DNA of 64,000 nucleotides from Rhizobiaceae bacterium. GTDB taxonomy: Bacteria > Pseudomonadota > Alphaproteobacteria > Rhizobiales > Rhizobiaceae. Below are positions 43,425 through 51,743 of the stretch, piece by piece. The first letter of the stretch is position 1, and each line of letters opens with the position of its first letter. The notes under the pieces were generated by a model that was given only the letters and a program-made list of their open reading frames with translations, did not search any database and was not told the DNA's origin. Location of the stretch: positions 2,170,001 to 2,234,000 of the forward strand of contig JAMLJC010000001.1 of NCBI GenBank assembly GCA_023953845.1, in the 5' to 3' direction. The translations under genes were made by a program, and so were the position numbers.

Positions 43425-44969
43425 ATGAACACGTTCGAGCTGCTTGGTCAGGGCCTCCTGACGGCCATGCAATGGTCGAACCTGCTTTACGCGCTGATCG
43501 GCGTGACGCTCGGCACCGCCGTCGGTGTGCTGCCGGGCATCGGGCCGGCGCTGACCGTCGCGCTGCTCCTGCCGGTCACCTACAAGCTCGATCCGGCCGG
43601 TTCGCTCATCATGTTCGCGGGCATCTATTATGGCGGCATGTATGGCGGCTCGACCACGTCGATCCTGCTCAACACGCCGGGCGAGAGCGCCTCCATCGTC
43701 ACCGCGCTGGAAGGCAACAAGATGGCGCGCAAGGGGCGCGGCGGCCCGGCGCTCGCCACAGCCGCCATAGGCTCCTTCATCGCCGGCCTGATCGCCACGC
43801 TGGGGCTGGCCTTCATCGCGCCTTCGGTGGTGAAATTCGCGCTGTCCTTCGGCCCGGCGGAGTATTTCGGCCTGATGCTGCTGGCCTTCATGACCGTTTC
43901 AGCCGCCTTCGGCGATTCCACCCTGCGCGGGCTCACCTCGCTCTTCATTGGGCTGGCGCTGGGCCTGATCGGCATCGACCAGCTTACCGGGCAGACCCGG
44001 CTCGCCATGGGGCTACCGAACCTCTTCGACGGCATTTCGGTGACGACTCTGGCCGTGGCGCTCTTCGCCATAGGCGAGACGCTGGCGGTGGTGTCCGCGA
44101 AGCATCTCGCCGACGAGAAGATCGAAGCGGTCAAGGGCTCGGTGATGATGACGAAGGAGGACTGGAAGCGCTCCTGGAAACCGTGGCTGCGCGGCACGGC
44201 GATCGGCTTTCCGATCGGCGCCATGCCGGCCGGCGGCGCCGACGTGTCGAGCTTCCTGTCCTACTCGGCGGAACGCAATTTCTCGAGGCATCCGGAGGAG
44301 TTCGGCCATGGCGCCATCGAGGGCGTCGCGGGACCCGAGGCGGCGAACAACGCGTCGGCCGCCGGCACGCTGGTGCCGCTGCTGACGCTCGGTCTGCCGA
44401 CGACGGCCACGGCGGCGATCATGCTCGCCGGCTTCCAGCAATTCGGCCTGCAGCCGGGGCCGCTGCTCTTCATCAGCAATGCGCCGCTGGTCTGGGGCCT
44501 GATCGCCAGCCTGCTGGTGGCCAACCTCATGCTTCTGGTGCTGAACCTGCCGCTGATCGGGCTGTGGGTGAAGCTGCTGACGATCCCGAAGCCGTGGCTC
44601 TATGGCGGCATCCTGGTCTTCGCCACGCTCGGCACCATCGGCGCCGACGGCTCGACCTATTCGCTGTTCGGGGTTCCGATATCGTTCGGGCTGGGCCTGC
44701 TGATGCTTTTCGGCATCCTCGGCTACGTACTGCGCCGCTTCCACTATCCGATCGCGCCGGTGGTGGTCGGTCTTATCCTCGGGCCTATGGCGGAGAAGAG
44801 CCTGCGTCAGGCGCTGCAGATCAGCCAGGGCAACCCGCTGGCGCTGTTCCACTCTTGGATCGCGGTGCTGCTATGGGTGCTGGCGCTGACGGCCGTGTTC
44901 CTGCCCATGTATCTGCGCTATCGCGGCAAGGGCAAGATGCTCGCCCAGATCGCCGGCGATACGGATTGA
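43425..44969 (+). CDS. tctA: Tripartite tricarboxylate transporter large permease
   Basis: Large membrane subunit of 514 residues with about twelve hydrophobic segments. The start at 43425 follows GGGGAGTGGGC. TctA signatures are GVLPGIGPALTVALLLPVTYKLDPAGSLIMFAGIYYGGMYGGSTTSILLNTPGE near 37-90 and its inverted counterpart GAIEGVAGPEAANNASAAGTLVPLLTLGLPTTATAAIM near 295-332. It performs ion-coupled uptake with TctC and TctB. A GC-rich hairpin lies 15 bases after the stop. Confidence 0.95.
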   Translation: MNTFELLGQGLLTAMQWSNLLYALIGVTLGTAVGVLPGIGPALTVALLLPVTYKLDPAGSLIMFAGIYYGGMYGGSTTSILLNTPGESASIVTALEGNKMARKGRGGPALATAAIGSFIAGLIATLGLAFIAPSVVKFALSFGPAEYFGLMLLAFMTVSAAFGDSTLRGLTSLFIGLALGLIGIDQLTGQTRLAMGLPNLFDGISVTTLAVALFAIGETLAVVSAKHLADEKIEAVKGSVMMTKEDWKRSWKPWLRGTAIGFPIGAMPAGGADVSSFLSYSAERNFSRHPEEFGHGAIEGVAGPEAANNASAAGTLVPLLTLGLPTTATAAIMLAGFQQFGLQPGPLLFISNAPLVWGLIASLLVANLMLLVLNLPLIGLWVKLLTIPKPWLYGGILVFATLGTIGADGSTYSLFGVPISFGLGLLMLFGILGYVLRRFHYPIAPVVVGLILGPMAEKSLRQALQISQGNPLALFHSWIAVLLWVLALTAVFLPMYLRYRGKGKMLAQIAGDTD

Positions 44970-44984
44970 TGCGAAACGGCACAG

Positions 44985-45009
44985 GGCGCGGGGTGCTTGT
45001 ACCCGCGCC
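44985..45009 (+). terminator. GC-rich hairpin after tctA
   Basis: GGCGCGGG (44985-44992) pairs perfectly with CCCGCGCC (45002-45009) around a 9-base loop. No U-tract follows on either strand, so it may be a transcript-stabilising hairpin or a weak terminator shared by convergent tctA and the small gene at 45031. Confidence 0.5.
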
Positions 45010-45030
45010 GATGTCATACGCCGTTTCCGC

Positions 45031-45189
45031 CTAGTGCAGGCGGATCTCGCGAAAACGCTTCGGGTCGATGCCGAGGCCGCGGAGATTGTGCGCTGCCGGC
45101 TGCCTGCCGATGCGGACGGCAGCCGAAACGGCTACCGCATCGCCAACGACCGCGAAGAACTGGCGAAGGGCGCTGGGCTTGCTGGACAT
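45031..45189 (-). CDS. DUF1127-like small protein
   Basis: 52-residue basic protein, ATG 45189 with AGGAACAC just before it. The C-terminal half NLRGLGIDPKRFREIRL matches the arginine-rich DUF1127 ending (LxxLGIDPxxFxxIR) common in Rhizobiales. Such proteins bind RNA or influence phosphate and carbon metabolism in Agrobacterium and Rhodobacter (family knowledge). Its 5' leader contains the dyad GGTGC-N6-GCACC (45206-45221). It is convergent with tctA and lies in an otherwise empty 375-base gap. Confidence 0.7.
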   Translation of the reverse strand: MSSKPSALRQFFAVVGDAVAVSAAVRIGRQPAAHNLRGLGIDPKRFREIRLH

Positions 45190-45298
45190 GTGTTCCTGTC
45201 TTTCCGGTGCCATTGTGCACCGCAACAAAGATAGGATCGCGCGAAGGCTTGTGTCAGAGGCAAAAGCGCACGGCAGGCATGCCACAGGCGCATGGCGT

Positions 45299-45330
45299 CG
45301 TCATGACGCGTATGCTATATTGTCATGACA
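45299..45330. promoter_or_regulatory. Two-site operator before vapB
   Basis: Two 10-bp palindromes, CGTCATGACG at 45299-45308 and TGTCATGACA at 45321-45330, share the core GTCATGAC and are exactly 22 bases apart, two helical turns. The second ends 14 bases before the antitoxin ATG. Paired sites in phase fit cooperative binding of a VapBC hetero-octamer. Confidence 0.75.
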
Positions 45331-45344
45331 TCATGGAGCGCGAC

Positions 45345-45587
45345 ATGAACCTGCAGATCAGGGACCCGAAAGCGCGGGAATTGGCGGAAAAGCTCGCCGC
45401 CCGACGCAATGTGACGATGACGGAAGCCGTCATCGGGGCGCTGGAGGCCGAGTTGAAGCGCGAATCGGCCAGTTCATCAACGAAACTTGGCGTCGCCGAT
45501 CTGGTGAAGGAGCTTCGCGATATGGCGAAGCCCGGCGGACGGGATATGACCAAGGAGGAGATAGACGCGATGTGGGGGCACGATTAG
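45345..45587 (+). CDS. vapB: Antitoxin VapB-like
   Basis: 80-residue protein starting at ATG 45345 (GGAGCGCGAC before it). MNLQIRDPKARELAEKLAARRNVTMTEAVIGALEAEL is the ribbon-helix-helix/PSK-type antitoxin N-terminus, and the acidic tail MTKEEIDAMWGHD fits toxin binding. It is followed 10 bases later by a PIN-domain toxin. The upstream paired GTCATGAC sites are its likely autoregulatory operators. Confidence 0.9.
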   Translation: MNLQIRDPKARELAEKLAARRNVTMTEAVIGALEAELKRESASSSTKLGVADLVKELRDMAKPGGRDMTKEEIDAMWGHD

Positions 45588-45597
45588 GGTCCGATCC

Positions 45598-45990
45598 ATG
45601 TTCGTCGACAGTTCCGTTGTTGTGGCGATCCTTTCCGACGAAGACGACGCGGAACAGTGGTTGGAGCTGTTGAGGACCGCCGAGACCAAGGCGACGTCCG
45701 CGGTCGTCATGCTCGAGTCGGTCATGAGGCTTTCCAGCAAGCTTCGACTCGAACCACTCAGGATTGAATCCGTGGTGCTCCGCTTCTTGGAGCGTTTCGG
45801 CATCGTGATTTCGCCGATCGGCGCGGCGGAATGCAAATTGGCCATCGAGGCGTTTTCGCTATACGGCAAGGGGCGCGGCCATCCTGCCCAGCTCAACCTC
45901 GCGGATTGCCTGTCCTATGCCTGCGCCAGGAACCTGAATATCCCTCTTCTCTACAAAGGGAACGACTTCGCCCGGACGGACATGGCCTGA
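45598..45990 (+). CDS. vapC: Toxin VapC, PIN-domain ribonuclease
   Basis: Mg-dependent endoribonuclease of 130 residues. The acidic PIN residues are in place: Asp4 (MFVDSSVVVA), Glu40 (VVMLESV), Asp103 (LNLADCLSYACA) and Asp123 (YKGNDFARTD). VapC enzymes usually cut initiator or other tRNAs, or rRNA. It is paired with the antitoxin just upstream and lies directly before the rimP promoter. The target is unknown. Confidence 0.92.
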   Translation: MFVDSSVVVAILSDEDDAEQWLELLRTAETKATSAVVMLESVMRLSSKLRLEPLRIESVVLRFLERFGIVISPIGAAECKLAIEAFSLYGKGRGHPAQLNLADCLSYACARNLNIPLLYKGNDFARTDMA

Positions 45991-46005
45991 CGGCGCGCAA
46001 CCTCC

Positions 46006-46034
46006 TTGCACTTTCCTCGCCGACGATCTATATC
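46006..46034 (+). promoter_or_regulatory. rimP operon promoter
   Basis: -35 TTGCAC (46006-46011), 17-base spacer, -10 TATATC (46029-46034); read with the preceding C it gives CTATAT, the alphaproteobacterial -10. It opens a leader of about 80 bases that contains a terminator-like hairpin before rimP. Confidence 0.65.
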
Positions 46035-46061
46035 AGCTTCAAATTCTTGGTCGGTATGACG

Positions 46062-46093
46062 AAGAGTGGGTCCACCCGGTCCCGCTCTTTTTT
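46062..46093 (+). terminator. Leader terminator/attenuator before rimP
   Basis: AAGAGTGGG (46062-46070) pairs with CCCGCTCTT (46081-46089), nine pairs including one G-U, loop of 10, followed by a T-run to 46093. This is an intrinsic terminator lying between the promoter and rimP, 29 bases before the ATG. NusA itself acts on intrinsic terminators, so autoregulation of rimP-nusA by attenuation is a natural hypothesis. Confidence 0.75.
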
Positions 46094-46122
46094 GTTACCC
46101 GGCCTCCCGTTCCGGAGATTCG

Positions 46123-46743
46123 ATGAACGAGCAGGCAGTGGCGCACGACGCAGGCGACGACCGCATCATCCGCGAGAGCGGCATCGATGCGCGCATCGCG
46201 CTGATCGTCGGCCCGGTGCTGCGCGGGATCGGCTACCGGCTCGTCCGCGTCCGCCTGTTAGGGCAGAACGGTCTGACATTGCAGATCATGGCCGAACGCG
46301 AAGACGGTACCATGGACGTCGAGGGCTGCGAGGAAATCAGCCGGGCGCTGTCGCCGGTGCTCGACGTCGAGGACCCGATCGAGAAGCAGTATCACCTCGA
46401 GGTTTCATCGCCGGGCATCGACCGGCCGCTGGTGCGGAAGTCGGATTTCGCCGCGTGGCAGGGTCATTTGGTGAAGGTCGAGACCTCGATCCTCGTCGGC
46501 GACCGCAAGCGCTTCCGCGGAAAGATCGCGGCGGCCGACGATGACGGCGTCGAGATCACCCGCGACCAGCCCGCCTATGGCGAGGCGCCGACCGTGAAGG
46601 TGCCTTTCGAGGCGATCTCCGAGGCGCGGCTGGTGCTGACCGACGACCTGATCCGTGACGCTCTGTCGAAGGATAACCGGGCGCGCAAGGAAGCGAAGAA
46701 GCATCGCGGCGAGGCCGAAGAAGCGGCCGACGACGCGGAATGA
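46123..46743 (+). CDS. rimP: Ribosome maturation factor RimP
   Basis: Assembly factor for the 30S subunit, 206 residues from ATG 46123. RIALIVGPVLRGIGYRLVRVRL is the N-terminal alpha/beta domain, HLEVSSPGIDRPLVRKSDF near 89-107 is the family signature, and an SH3-like domain follows. The C-terminal tail is highly charged (KDNRARKEAKKHRGEAEEAADDAE), as in other alphaproteobacteria. First gene of the nusA-infB operon. Confidence 0.95.
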   Translation: MNEQAVAHDAGDDRIIRESGIDARIALIVGPVLRGIGYRLVRVRLLGQNGLTLQIMAEREDGTMDVEGCEEISRALSPVLDVEDPIEKQYHLEVSSPGIDRPLVRKSDFAAWQGHLVKVETSILVGDRKRFRGKIAAADDDGVEITRDQPAYGEAPTVKVPFEAISEARLVLTDDLIRDALSKDNRARKEAKKHRGEAEEAADDAE

Positions 46744-46794
46744 ACCGGAAGATGCGGGCGCCGTGAGTGCCTGTGAACTGTCAGGGAGATGAAA

Positions 46795-48387
46795 ATGGCA
46801 GTCAGTGCGAACAGGCTTGAGCTGCTGCAGATCGCCGATGCGGTCGCGCGCGAGAAGTCGATCGACAAGCAGATCGTGATCGCCGCCATGGCCGATGCGA
46901 TCCAGAAGGCCGCGCGCTCGCGCTACGGCCAGGAGACCAACATCCGCGCCGACATCAACCCGAACACCGGCGAGATGAAGCTGCAGCGGCTGATGGAAGT
47001 CGTCGAGACGGTCGAGGACTACGACAAGCAGATCTCCGTCGAGGATGCCCGCCGCCGCAATCCCGACGCCGAGCCGGGCGACTTTATCGCCGAGCAGCTT
47101 CCGCCGATGGATTTCGGCCGCATCGCCGCCCAGTCGGCCAAGCAGGTGATCGTGCAGAAGGTGCGCGAGGCCGAGCGTGACCGGCAGTTCGACGAATACA
47201 AGGATCGCATCGGCGAGATCGTCAACGGCACGGTGAAGCGCGTCGAATACGGCAACGTCATCGTCGATCTCGGACGCGGCGAGGCGATCATCCGCCGCGA
47301 CGAGCTGATCCCCCGCGAGAACTACAAGTACGGCGACCGCGTGCGCGCCTATGTCTACGACGTGCGGCGCGAGCAGCGCGGCCCGCAGATTTTCCTGTCG
47401 CGCACCCATCCGCAGTTCATGGCGAAGCTGTTCACCATGGAAGTGCCGGAAATCTACGACGGCATCATCGAGATCAAGTCGGTGGCCCGCGACCCTGGCA
47501 GCCGCGCCAAGATCGCCGTCATCAGCCGCGACTCCTCGATCGACCCGGTCGGCGCCTGCGTCGGCATGCGCGGCAGCCGCGTTCAGGCTGTCGTCGGCGA
47601 GTTGCAGGGCGAGAAGATCGACATCATCCCGTGGTCGCCCAACGCGGCCTCCTTCATCGTCAATGCGCTGCAGCCGGCCGAGGTGGCCAAGGTGGTGCTG
47701 GACGAGGACGCGGAGAAGATCGAGGTGGTGGTGCCGGACGATCAGCTCTCGCTGGCCATCGGCCGTCGCGGCCAGAACGTGCGTCTCGCCTCGCAGCTCA
47801 CCGGCTGGGACATCGACATCCTGACGGAGGAAGAGGAGTCGCAGCGCCGCCAGAAGGAATTCGTCGACCGCTCGAAGCTCTTCATGGATGCGCTGGACGT
47901 GGACGAGATGGTCGCCCAGGTGCTGGCCTCAGAGGGCTTCACCAGCGTCGAGGAAGTGGCATACGTCGACCAGGGCGAGATTTCCTCCATCGACGGCTTC
48001 GACGAGGACACCGCCACGGAAATCCAAAACCGCGCCCGCGACTATCTGGAGAAGATCGAGGCGGAGCACGACGCCGCGCGCACCAAGCTGGGCGTCAAGG
48101 ACGAACTGCGCGACATTCCGGGCATCACCACCGCCATGATGGTCAAGCTCGGCGAGGACGGCGTCAAGACGATCGAGGATTTCGCCGGCTACGCATCCGA
48201 CGACCTCGTCGGCTGGAAGGAGCGCAAGGACGGCGAGACCAAGACCTACAAGGGCGTTCTCGACGAGTTCGGCCTGAGCAAGGCCGATGCCGAGCAGATG
48301 ATTTTGGCGGCGCGTCTCAAGGCTGGCTGGATCAACGAGGATGATCTCGCCGCCGAGGACGAAGACGCCGAAGCCGTCGGCGCCTGA
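46795..48387 (+). CDS. nusA: Transcription termination/antitermination protein NusA
   Basis: RNA-polymerase-associated factor of 530 residues; ATG 46795 sits 6 bases after GGGAG, better than ATG 46789. Order: N-terminal polymerase-binding domain (1-130), S1 (about 135-200, IVNGTVKRVEYGNVIVDLGRGEAIIRRDEL), KH1 (GACVGMRGSRVQAVVGELQGEKIDI) and KH2 (LAIGRRGQNVRLASQLTGWDIDI), then an acidic C-terminal part with helix-hairpin-helix repeats. It is followed by the YlxR-type gene. Confidence 0.97.
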   Translation: MAVSANRLELLQIADAVAREKSIDKQIVIAAMADAIQKAARSRYGQETNIRADINPNTGEMKLQRLMEVVETVEDYDKQISVEDARRRNPDAEPGDFIAEQLPPMDFGRIAAQSAKQVIVQKVREAERDRQFDEYKDRIGEIVNGTVKRVEYGNVIVDLGRGEAIIRRDELIPRENYKYGDRVRAYVYDVRREQRGPQIFLSRTHPQFMAKLFTMEVPEIYDGIIEIKSVARDPGSRAKIAVISRDSSIDPVGACVGMRGSRVQAVVGELQGEKIDIIPWSPNAASFIVNALQPAEVAKVVLDEDAEKIEVVVPDDQLSLAIGRRGQNVRLASQLTGWDIDILTEEEESQRRQKEFVDRSKLFMDALDVDEMVAQVLASEGFTSVEEVAYVDQGEISSIDGFDEDTATEIQNRARDYLEKIEAEHDAARTKLGVKDELRDIPGITTAMMVKLGEDGVKTIEDFAGYASDDLVGWKERKDGETKTYKGVLDEFGLSKADAEQMILAARLKAGWINEDDLAAEDEDAEAVGA

Positions 48388-48419
48388 GATGAACCGGCGC
48401 GGAGACGTCCTTGGACGAG

Positions 48420-49070
48420 ATGAACGATCGCACCTGCATCGTCACGCGCAGGACTGCCGCGCCGGATGAACTGATCCGGTTCGTGGTCGGACCGGATTCG
48501 TCCGTCGTTCCCGACCTCAAGAGAAATTTGCCGGGCCGCGGGTGTTGGGTCACGGCCGATCGTACCCATATAGACAAGGCGGCCGCCAAGCGGCTGTTCG
48601 CGCGCGCCTTCAAGCGGGACGTGGTCATTCCGGCCGATCTCGGCGGCATGGTCGACGGCCTTCTGGTGAAATCCGCGCTGGGTGCGCTGGGCCTCGCCCG
48701 CAAGGCCGGCGCGGTCGCGATGGGCGCCGCCAAGACCGAGGCCGCCGTGCGTTCCGGCAAGGCGCTTGCCGTCCTTCACGCCCATGAAGCGGCCGGGGAC
48801 GGGCAGCGCAAGATCGCGCAGGCGCGCCGCGCGACCGTCCATCTGGGTGGCCCGGACATCCCCGCCTACAAACTTTTCGCGGAAGCGGAAATGGGTTTGG
48901 CATTGGGGGGGACAAATGTGATACATGCAGCGCTTCTCGCGGGCGACGCGGGAAAGGCTGCGTTGAAGCGCATGGTTGCGCTCGACCGGTACCGGGGCGG
49001 ATCTCCGGAGGAAATCGCAGCGGTTGCGGCGGCTGGCGATGACGATGTTGCCGCAGAGGATACGGAATGA
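48420..49070 (+). CDS. YlxR (DUF448)/L7Ae-like RNA-binding protein
   Basis: 216 residues from ATG 48420 (a TTG at 48411 is possible). N-terminal YlxR domain RTCIVTRRTAAPDELIRFVVGPD...NLPGRGCWVTADR (about 4-50) and C-terminal L7Ae-like domain ALGLARKAGAVAMGAAKTEAAVRSGKALAVLHAHEA (about 85-125). The fusion is typical of alphaproteobacteria and lies between nusA and infB. It overlaps infB by ATGA. Proposed roles are RNA or RNase P related binding; no activity is visible in sequence. Confidence 0.92.
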   Translation: MNDRTCIVTRRTAAPDELIRFVVGPDSSVVPDLKRNLPGRGCWVTADRTHIDKAAAKRLFARAFKRDVVIPADLGGMVDGLLVKSALGALGLARKAGAVAMGAAKTEAAVRSGKALAVLHAHEAAGDGQRKIAQARRATVHLGGPDIPAYKLFAEAEMGLALGGTNVIHAALLAGDAGKAALKRMVALDRYRGGSPEEIAAVAAAGDDDVAAEDTE

Positions 49071-51634
49071 GTGATAGCAAGTCAGGCGACGACAAGACGT
49101 TGACTGTGAACAAGAAGACGACCCTGACCCTGAAGAGGCCGGAACAGGGGACGATCCGGCAGAGCATGTCGCACGGTCGTTCGAACTCCGTCGTTGTCGA
49201 GACGAAGAAGCGCAAGTTCGACATGCCGGGCGCCAAGCGCGAGCCGGTGCAGGTCGTCACGTCGCTGAAGCCCAGGACGCCGCAGCCGCAGCCCCAGGTG
49301 CAGCCACGCGAGACCCCGCGTCCGCAGCCCGACCGCTCGGGCATGGTTCTGAACCAGCTCTCGACCGAGGAGCTGGAGGCGCGCCGCCGCGCGCTCGAAG
49401 GCTCGAAATCGCGCGAGAGCGAGGAGCGCGCCCGCATGGCCGAGGAGGCCAAGCGCCGCACTGCCGAGGAAGAGCGCCGCCGCCGCGAGCGCGAGGAATC
49501 CGCGCGCCGTCAGGCCGAGGAGGAAGCGCGCATCAAGGCCGAGGCGGAATCGCGCCGCCGCGCCGAGGAAGAAGCGCGCCGCCGTGCGCCGACAGCCGAC
49601 AGCCGCCAGCTCGCCGATGAAGAAGAGGTGGAAGAGAAGCGCCCGGCCGCACGCAGCACCAGCGCGGCCCTGCCGCCGAAGCGCATCGTCAAGCCGGAGA
49701 TTGCCCGCCCGACCCGCGCCAAGGGAGACGCCGACCGGCGCCAGGGCAAGTTGACCGTGAGCGCTGTCACGTCGTCGGAAGACGGGGATTCCGCGCGTGG
49801 CCGTTCCATCGCCTCGATGCGCCGGCGCCAGGAAAAGTTTAAGCGCGCCATGTATCAGGAGCAGCGCGAGAAGATCGTGCGCGAGGTGACGATCCCGGAG
49901 ACCATCACCATCCAGGATCTCGCCAACCGCATGTCCGAGCGCGCGGTCGACATCGTCAAGTTCTTCATGAAACAGGGCCAAATCCTGAAGCCGGGCGACG
50001 TCATCGACGCCGACACGGCCGAACTGGTCGCGTCCGAATTCGGCCACACCGTCAAGCGCGTCGCCGAGTCCGACATCGAGGAAGGCCTGTTCAACATTCC
50101 GGACCGTCCCGAGGACCTCGTGTCGCGGCCGCCGGTCGTCACCATCATGGGCCATGTCGACCACGGCAAGACGTCGCTGCTGGACGCCATCCGCAACGCC
50201 AACGTCGTGTCGGGCGAGGCGGGCGGCATCACCCAGCATATCGGCGCCTATCAGGTCGAGAAGAACGGCCAGAAGATCACCTTCATCGACACGCCCGGTC
50301 ACGCCGCCTTCACGGCGATGCGCGCCCGCGGCGCGCAGTCGACCGACGTCGCGGTGCTGGTGGTGGCGGCCGACGACAGCGTCATGCCGCAGACGATCGA
50401 GTCGATCAACCATGCCAAGGCGGCCGGCGTGCCGATCATCGTGGCGATCAACAAGATGGACAAGCCGAGCGCCGATCCGCAGAAGGTGCGCACGCAGCTT
50501 CTGCAGCACGAGGTGTTCGTGGAATCCATGGGCGGCGAGGTGCTCGACGTCGAGGTTTCGGCCAAGACCGGCGCCGGGCTCGACAAGCTGCTCGAGGCGA
50601 TCCTGCTGCAGGCCGAAATCCTCGACCTGAAGTCCAATCCGGACCGCACTGCGGAAGGCGTCGTCATCGAGGCGAAGCTCGACAAGGGCCGCGGTCCCGT
50701 CGCCACCGTCCTGGTCCAGACCGGCACGCTGCTGCCGGGCGACATCATCGTCGCCGGCAACGAGTGGGGTCGCGTCCGCGCCCTCGTCGACGATCGCGGC
50801 AGGCATGTCGAGGAAGCCGGCCCGGCCATGCCGGTCGAGGTGCTCGGCCTGCAGGGCACGCCGCAGGCAGGCGATCGCTTCGCGGCCGTCAACAACGAGG
50901 CGCGCGCCCGCGAGATCACCGAGTACCGCCAGCGTCTGGCCCGCGACAAGGCGGTCGCCAAGCATGCCGGCCAGCGCGGCTCGCTTGAACAGATGATGTC
51001 GCAGCTCCAGACCAGCGGCCTCAAGGAGTTCCCGCTGATCATAAAGGGCGACGTGCAGGGCTCCATCGAGGCCATTTCGGCGGCGCTCGACAAACTTGGC
51101 ACCGACGAGGTGCGCGCCCGCATCGTGCACTCGGGCGCGGGCGCCATCACCGAGAGCGACGTCACGCTGGCGGAGACCTCGGGCGCGGCCATCATCGGCT
51201 TCAACGTGCGTGCCAATCCGCAGGCCCGTCAGGCGGCCGAGCAGGCCGGCATCGACATCCGCTACTACAACATCATCTACAACCTCGTGGATGACGTGAA
51301 GGCGGCCATGTCGGGCCTGCTCTCGCCGGAGCGCCGCGAGACCTTCCTCGGCAATGCGGAGATCCTCGAGGTTTTCCACATCACCAAGGTCGGCAAGGTG
51401 GCGGGATGCCGCGTCACGGAAGGCCGCGTCGAGCGGGGCGCGGGCGTCCGCCTGATCCGCGACAACGTGGTGATCCACGAAGGCACGCTGAAGACGCTGA
51501 AGCGCTTCAAGGACGAAGTGTCCGAGGTTCCGGTCGGCCAGGAATGCGGCATGGCCTTCCAGAACTACGAAGACATCCGCCAGGGCGACATCATCGAGTG
51601 CTTCCGCGTCGAGATGGTGACGCGCACGCTGTAG
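49067..51634 (+). CDS. infB: Translation initiation factor IF-2
   Basis: GTPase that places initiator tRNA on the 30S subunit; 855 residues. A long N-terminal region (to about 260) has highly charged Arg/Glu/Ala repeats (EEAKRRTAEEERRRREREE type, about 49380-49600). The G domain starts near residue 355: G1 GHVDHGKT (362-369), G3 DTPGH, G4 NKMD, then domains II-IV to the C-terminus ECFRVEMVTRTL. A strong intrinsic terminator follows. Confidence 0.97.
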   Translation: MSDSKSGDDKTLTVNKKTTLTLKRPEQGTIRQSMSHGRSNSVVVETKKRKFDMPGAKREPVQVVTSLKPRTPQPQPQVQPRETPRPQPDRSGMVLNQLSTEELEARRRALEGSKSRESEERARMAEEAKRRTAEEERRRREREESARRQAEEEARIKAEAESRRRAEEEARRRAPTADSRQLADEEEVEEKRPAARSTSAALPPKRIVKPEIARPTRAKGDADRRQGKLTVSAVTSSEDGDSARGRSIASMRRRQEKFKRAMYQEQREKIVREVTIPETITIQDLANRMSERAVDIVKFFMKQGQILKPGDVIDADTAELVASEFGHTVKRVAESDIEEGLFNIPDRPEDLVSRPPVVTIMGHVDHGKTSLLDAIRNANVVSGEAGGITQHIGAYQVEKNGQKITFIDTPGHAAFTAMRARGAQSTDVAVLVVAADDSVMPQTIESINHAKAAGVPIIVAINKMDKPSADPQKVRTQLLQHEVFVESMGGEVLDVEVSAKTGAGLDKLLEAILLQAEILDLKSNPDRTAEGVVIEAKLDKGRGPVATVLVQTGTLLPGDIIVAGNEWGRVRALVDDRGRHVEEAGPAMPVEVLGLQGTPQAGDRFAAVNNEARAREITEYRQRLARDKAVAKHAGQRGSLEQMMSQLQTSGLKEFPLIIKGDVQGSIEAISAALDKLGTDEVRARIVHSGAGAITESDVTLAETSGAAIIGFNVRANPQARQAAEQAGIDIRYYNIIYNLVDDVKAAMSGLLSPERRETFLGNAEILEVFHITKVGKVAGCRVTEGRVERGAGVRLIRDNVVIHEGTLKTLKRFKDEVSEVPVGQECGMAFQNYEDIRQGDIIECFRVEMVTRTL

Positions 51635-51655
51635 GGCGTTTGCCCCGATCGATCG

Positions 51656-51683
51656 AAGCGGCAGTCGTGAGGCTGCCGCTTTT
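51656..51683 (+). terminator. Intrinsic terminator after infB
   Basis: AAGCGGCAG (51656-51664) and CTGCCGCTT (51673-51681) form a perfect 9-bp stem with an 8-base loop, followed by TTTTCTGTT. It separates infB from rbfA, which suggests partial termination inside the cluster. Confidence 0.85.
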
Positions 51684-51743
51684 CTGTTATCCTCAAAGCC
51701 CGGCGCAGTTCGATCCCGCGCCGGGCAAATTCGGACCGATGCC

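Noticed and set aside
44997..45344. Upstream extension of the vapB frame to about 196 residues
   Set aside because: The extension covers the palindromic operators and has no ribosome site; the ATG at 45345 fits the antitoxin family.
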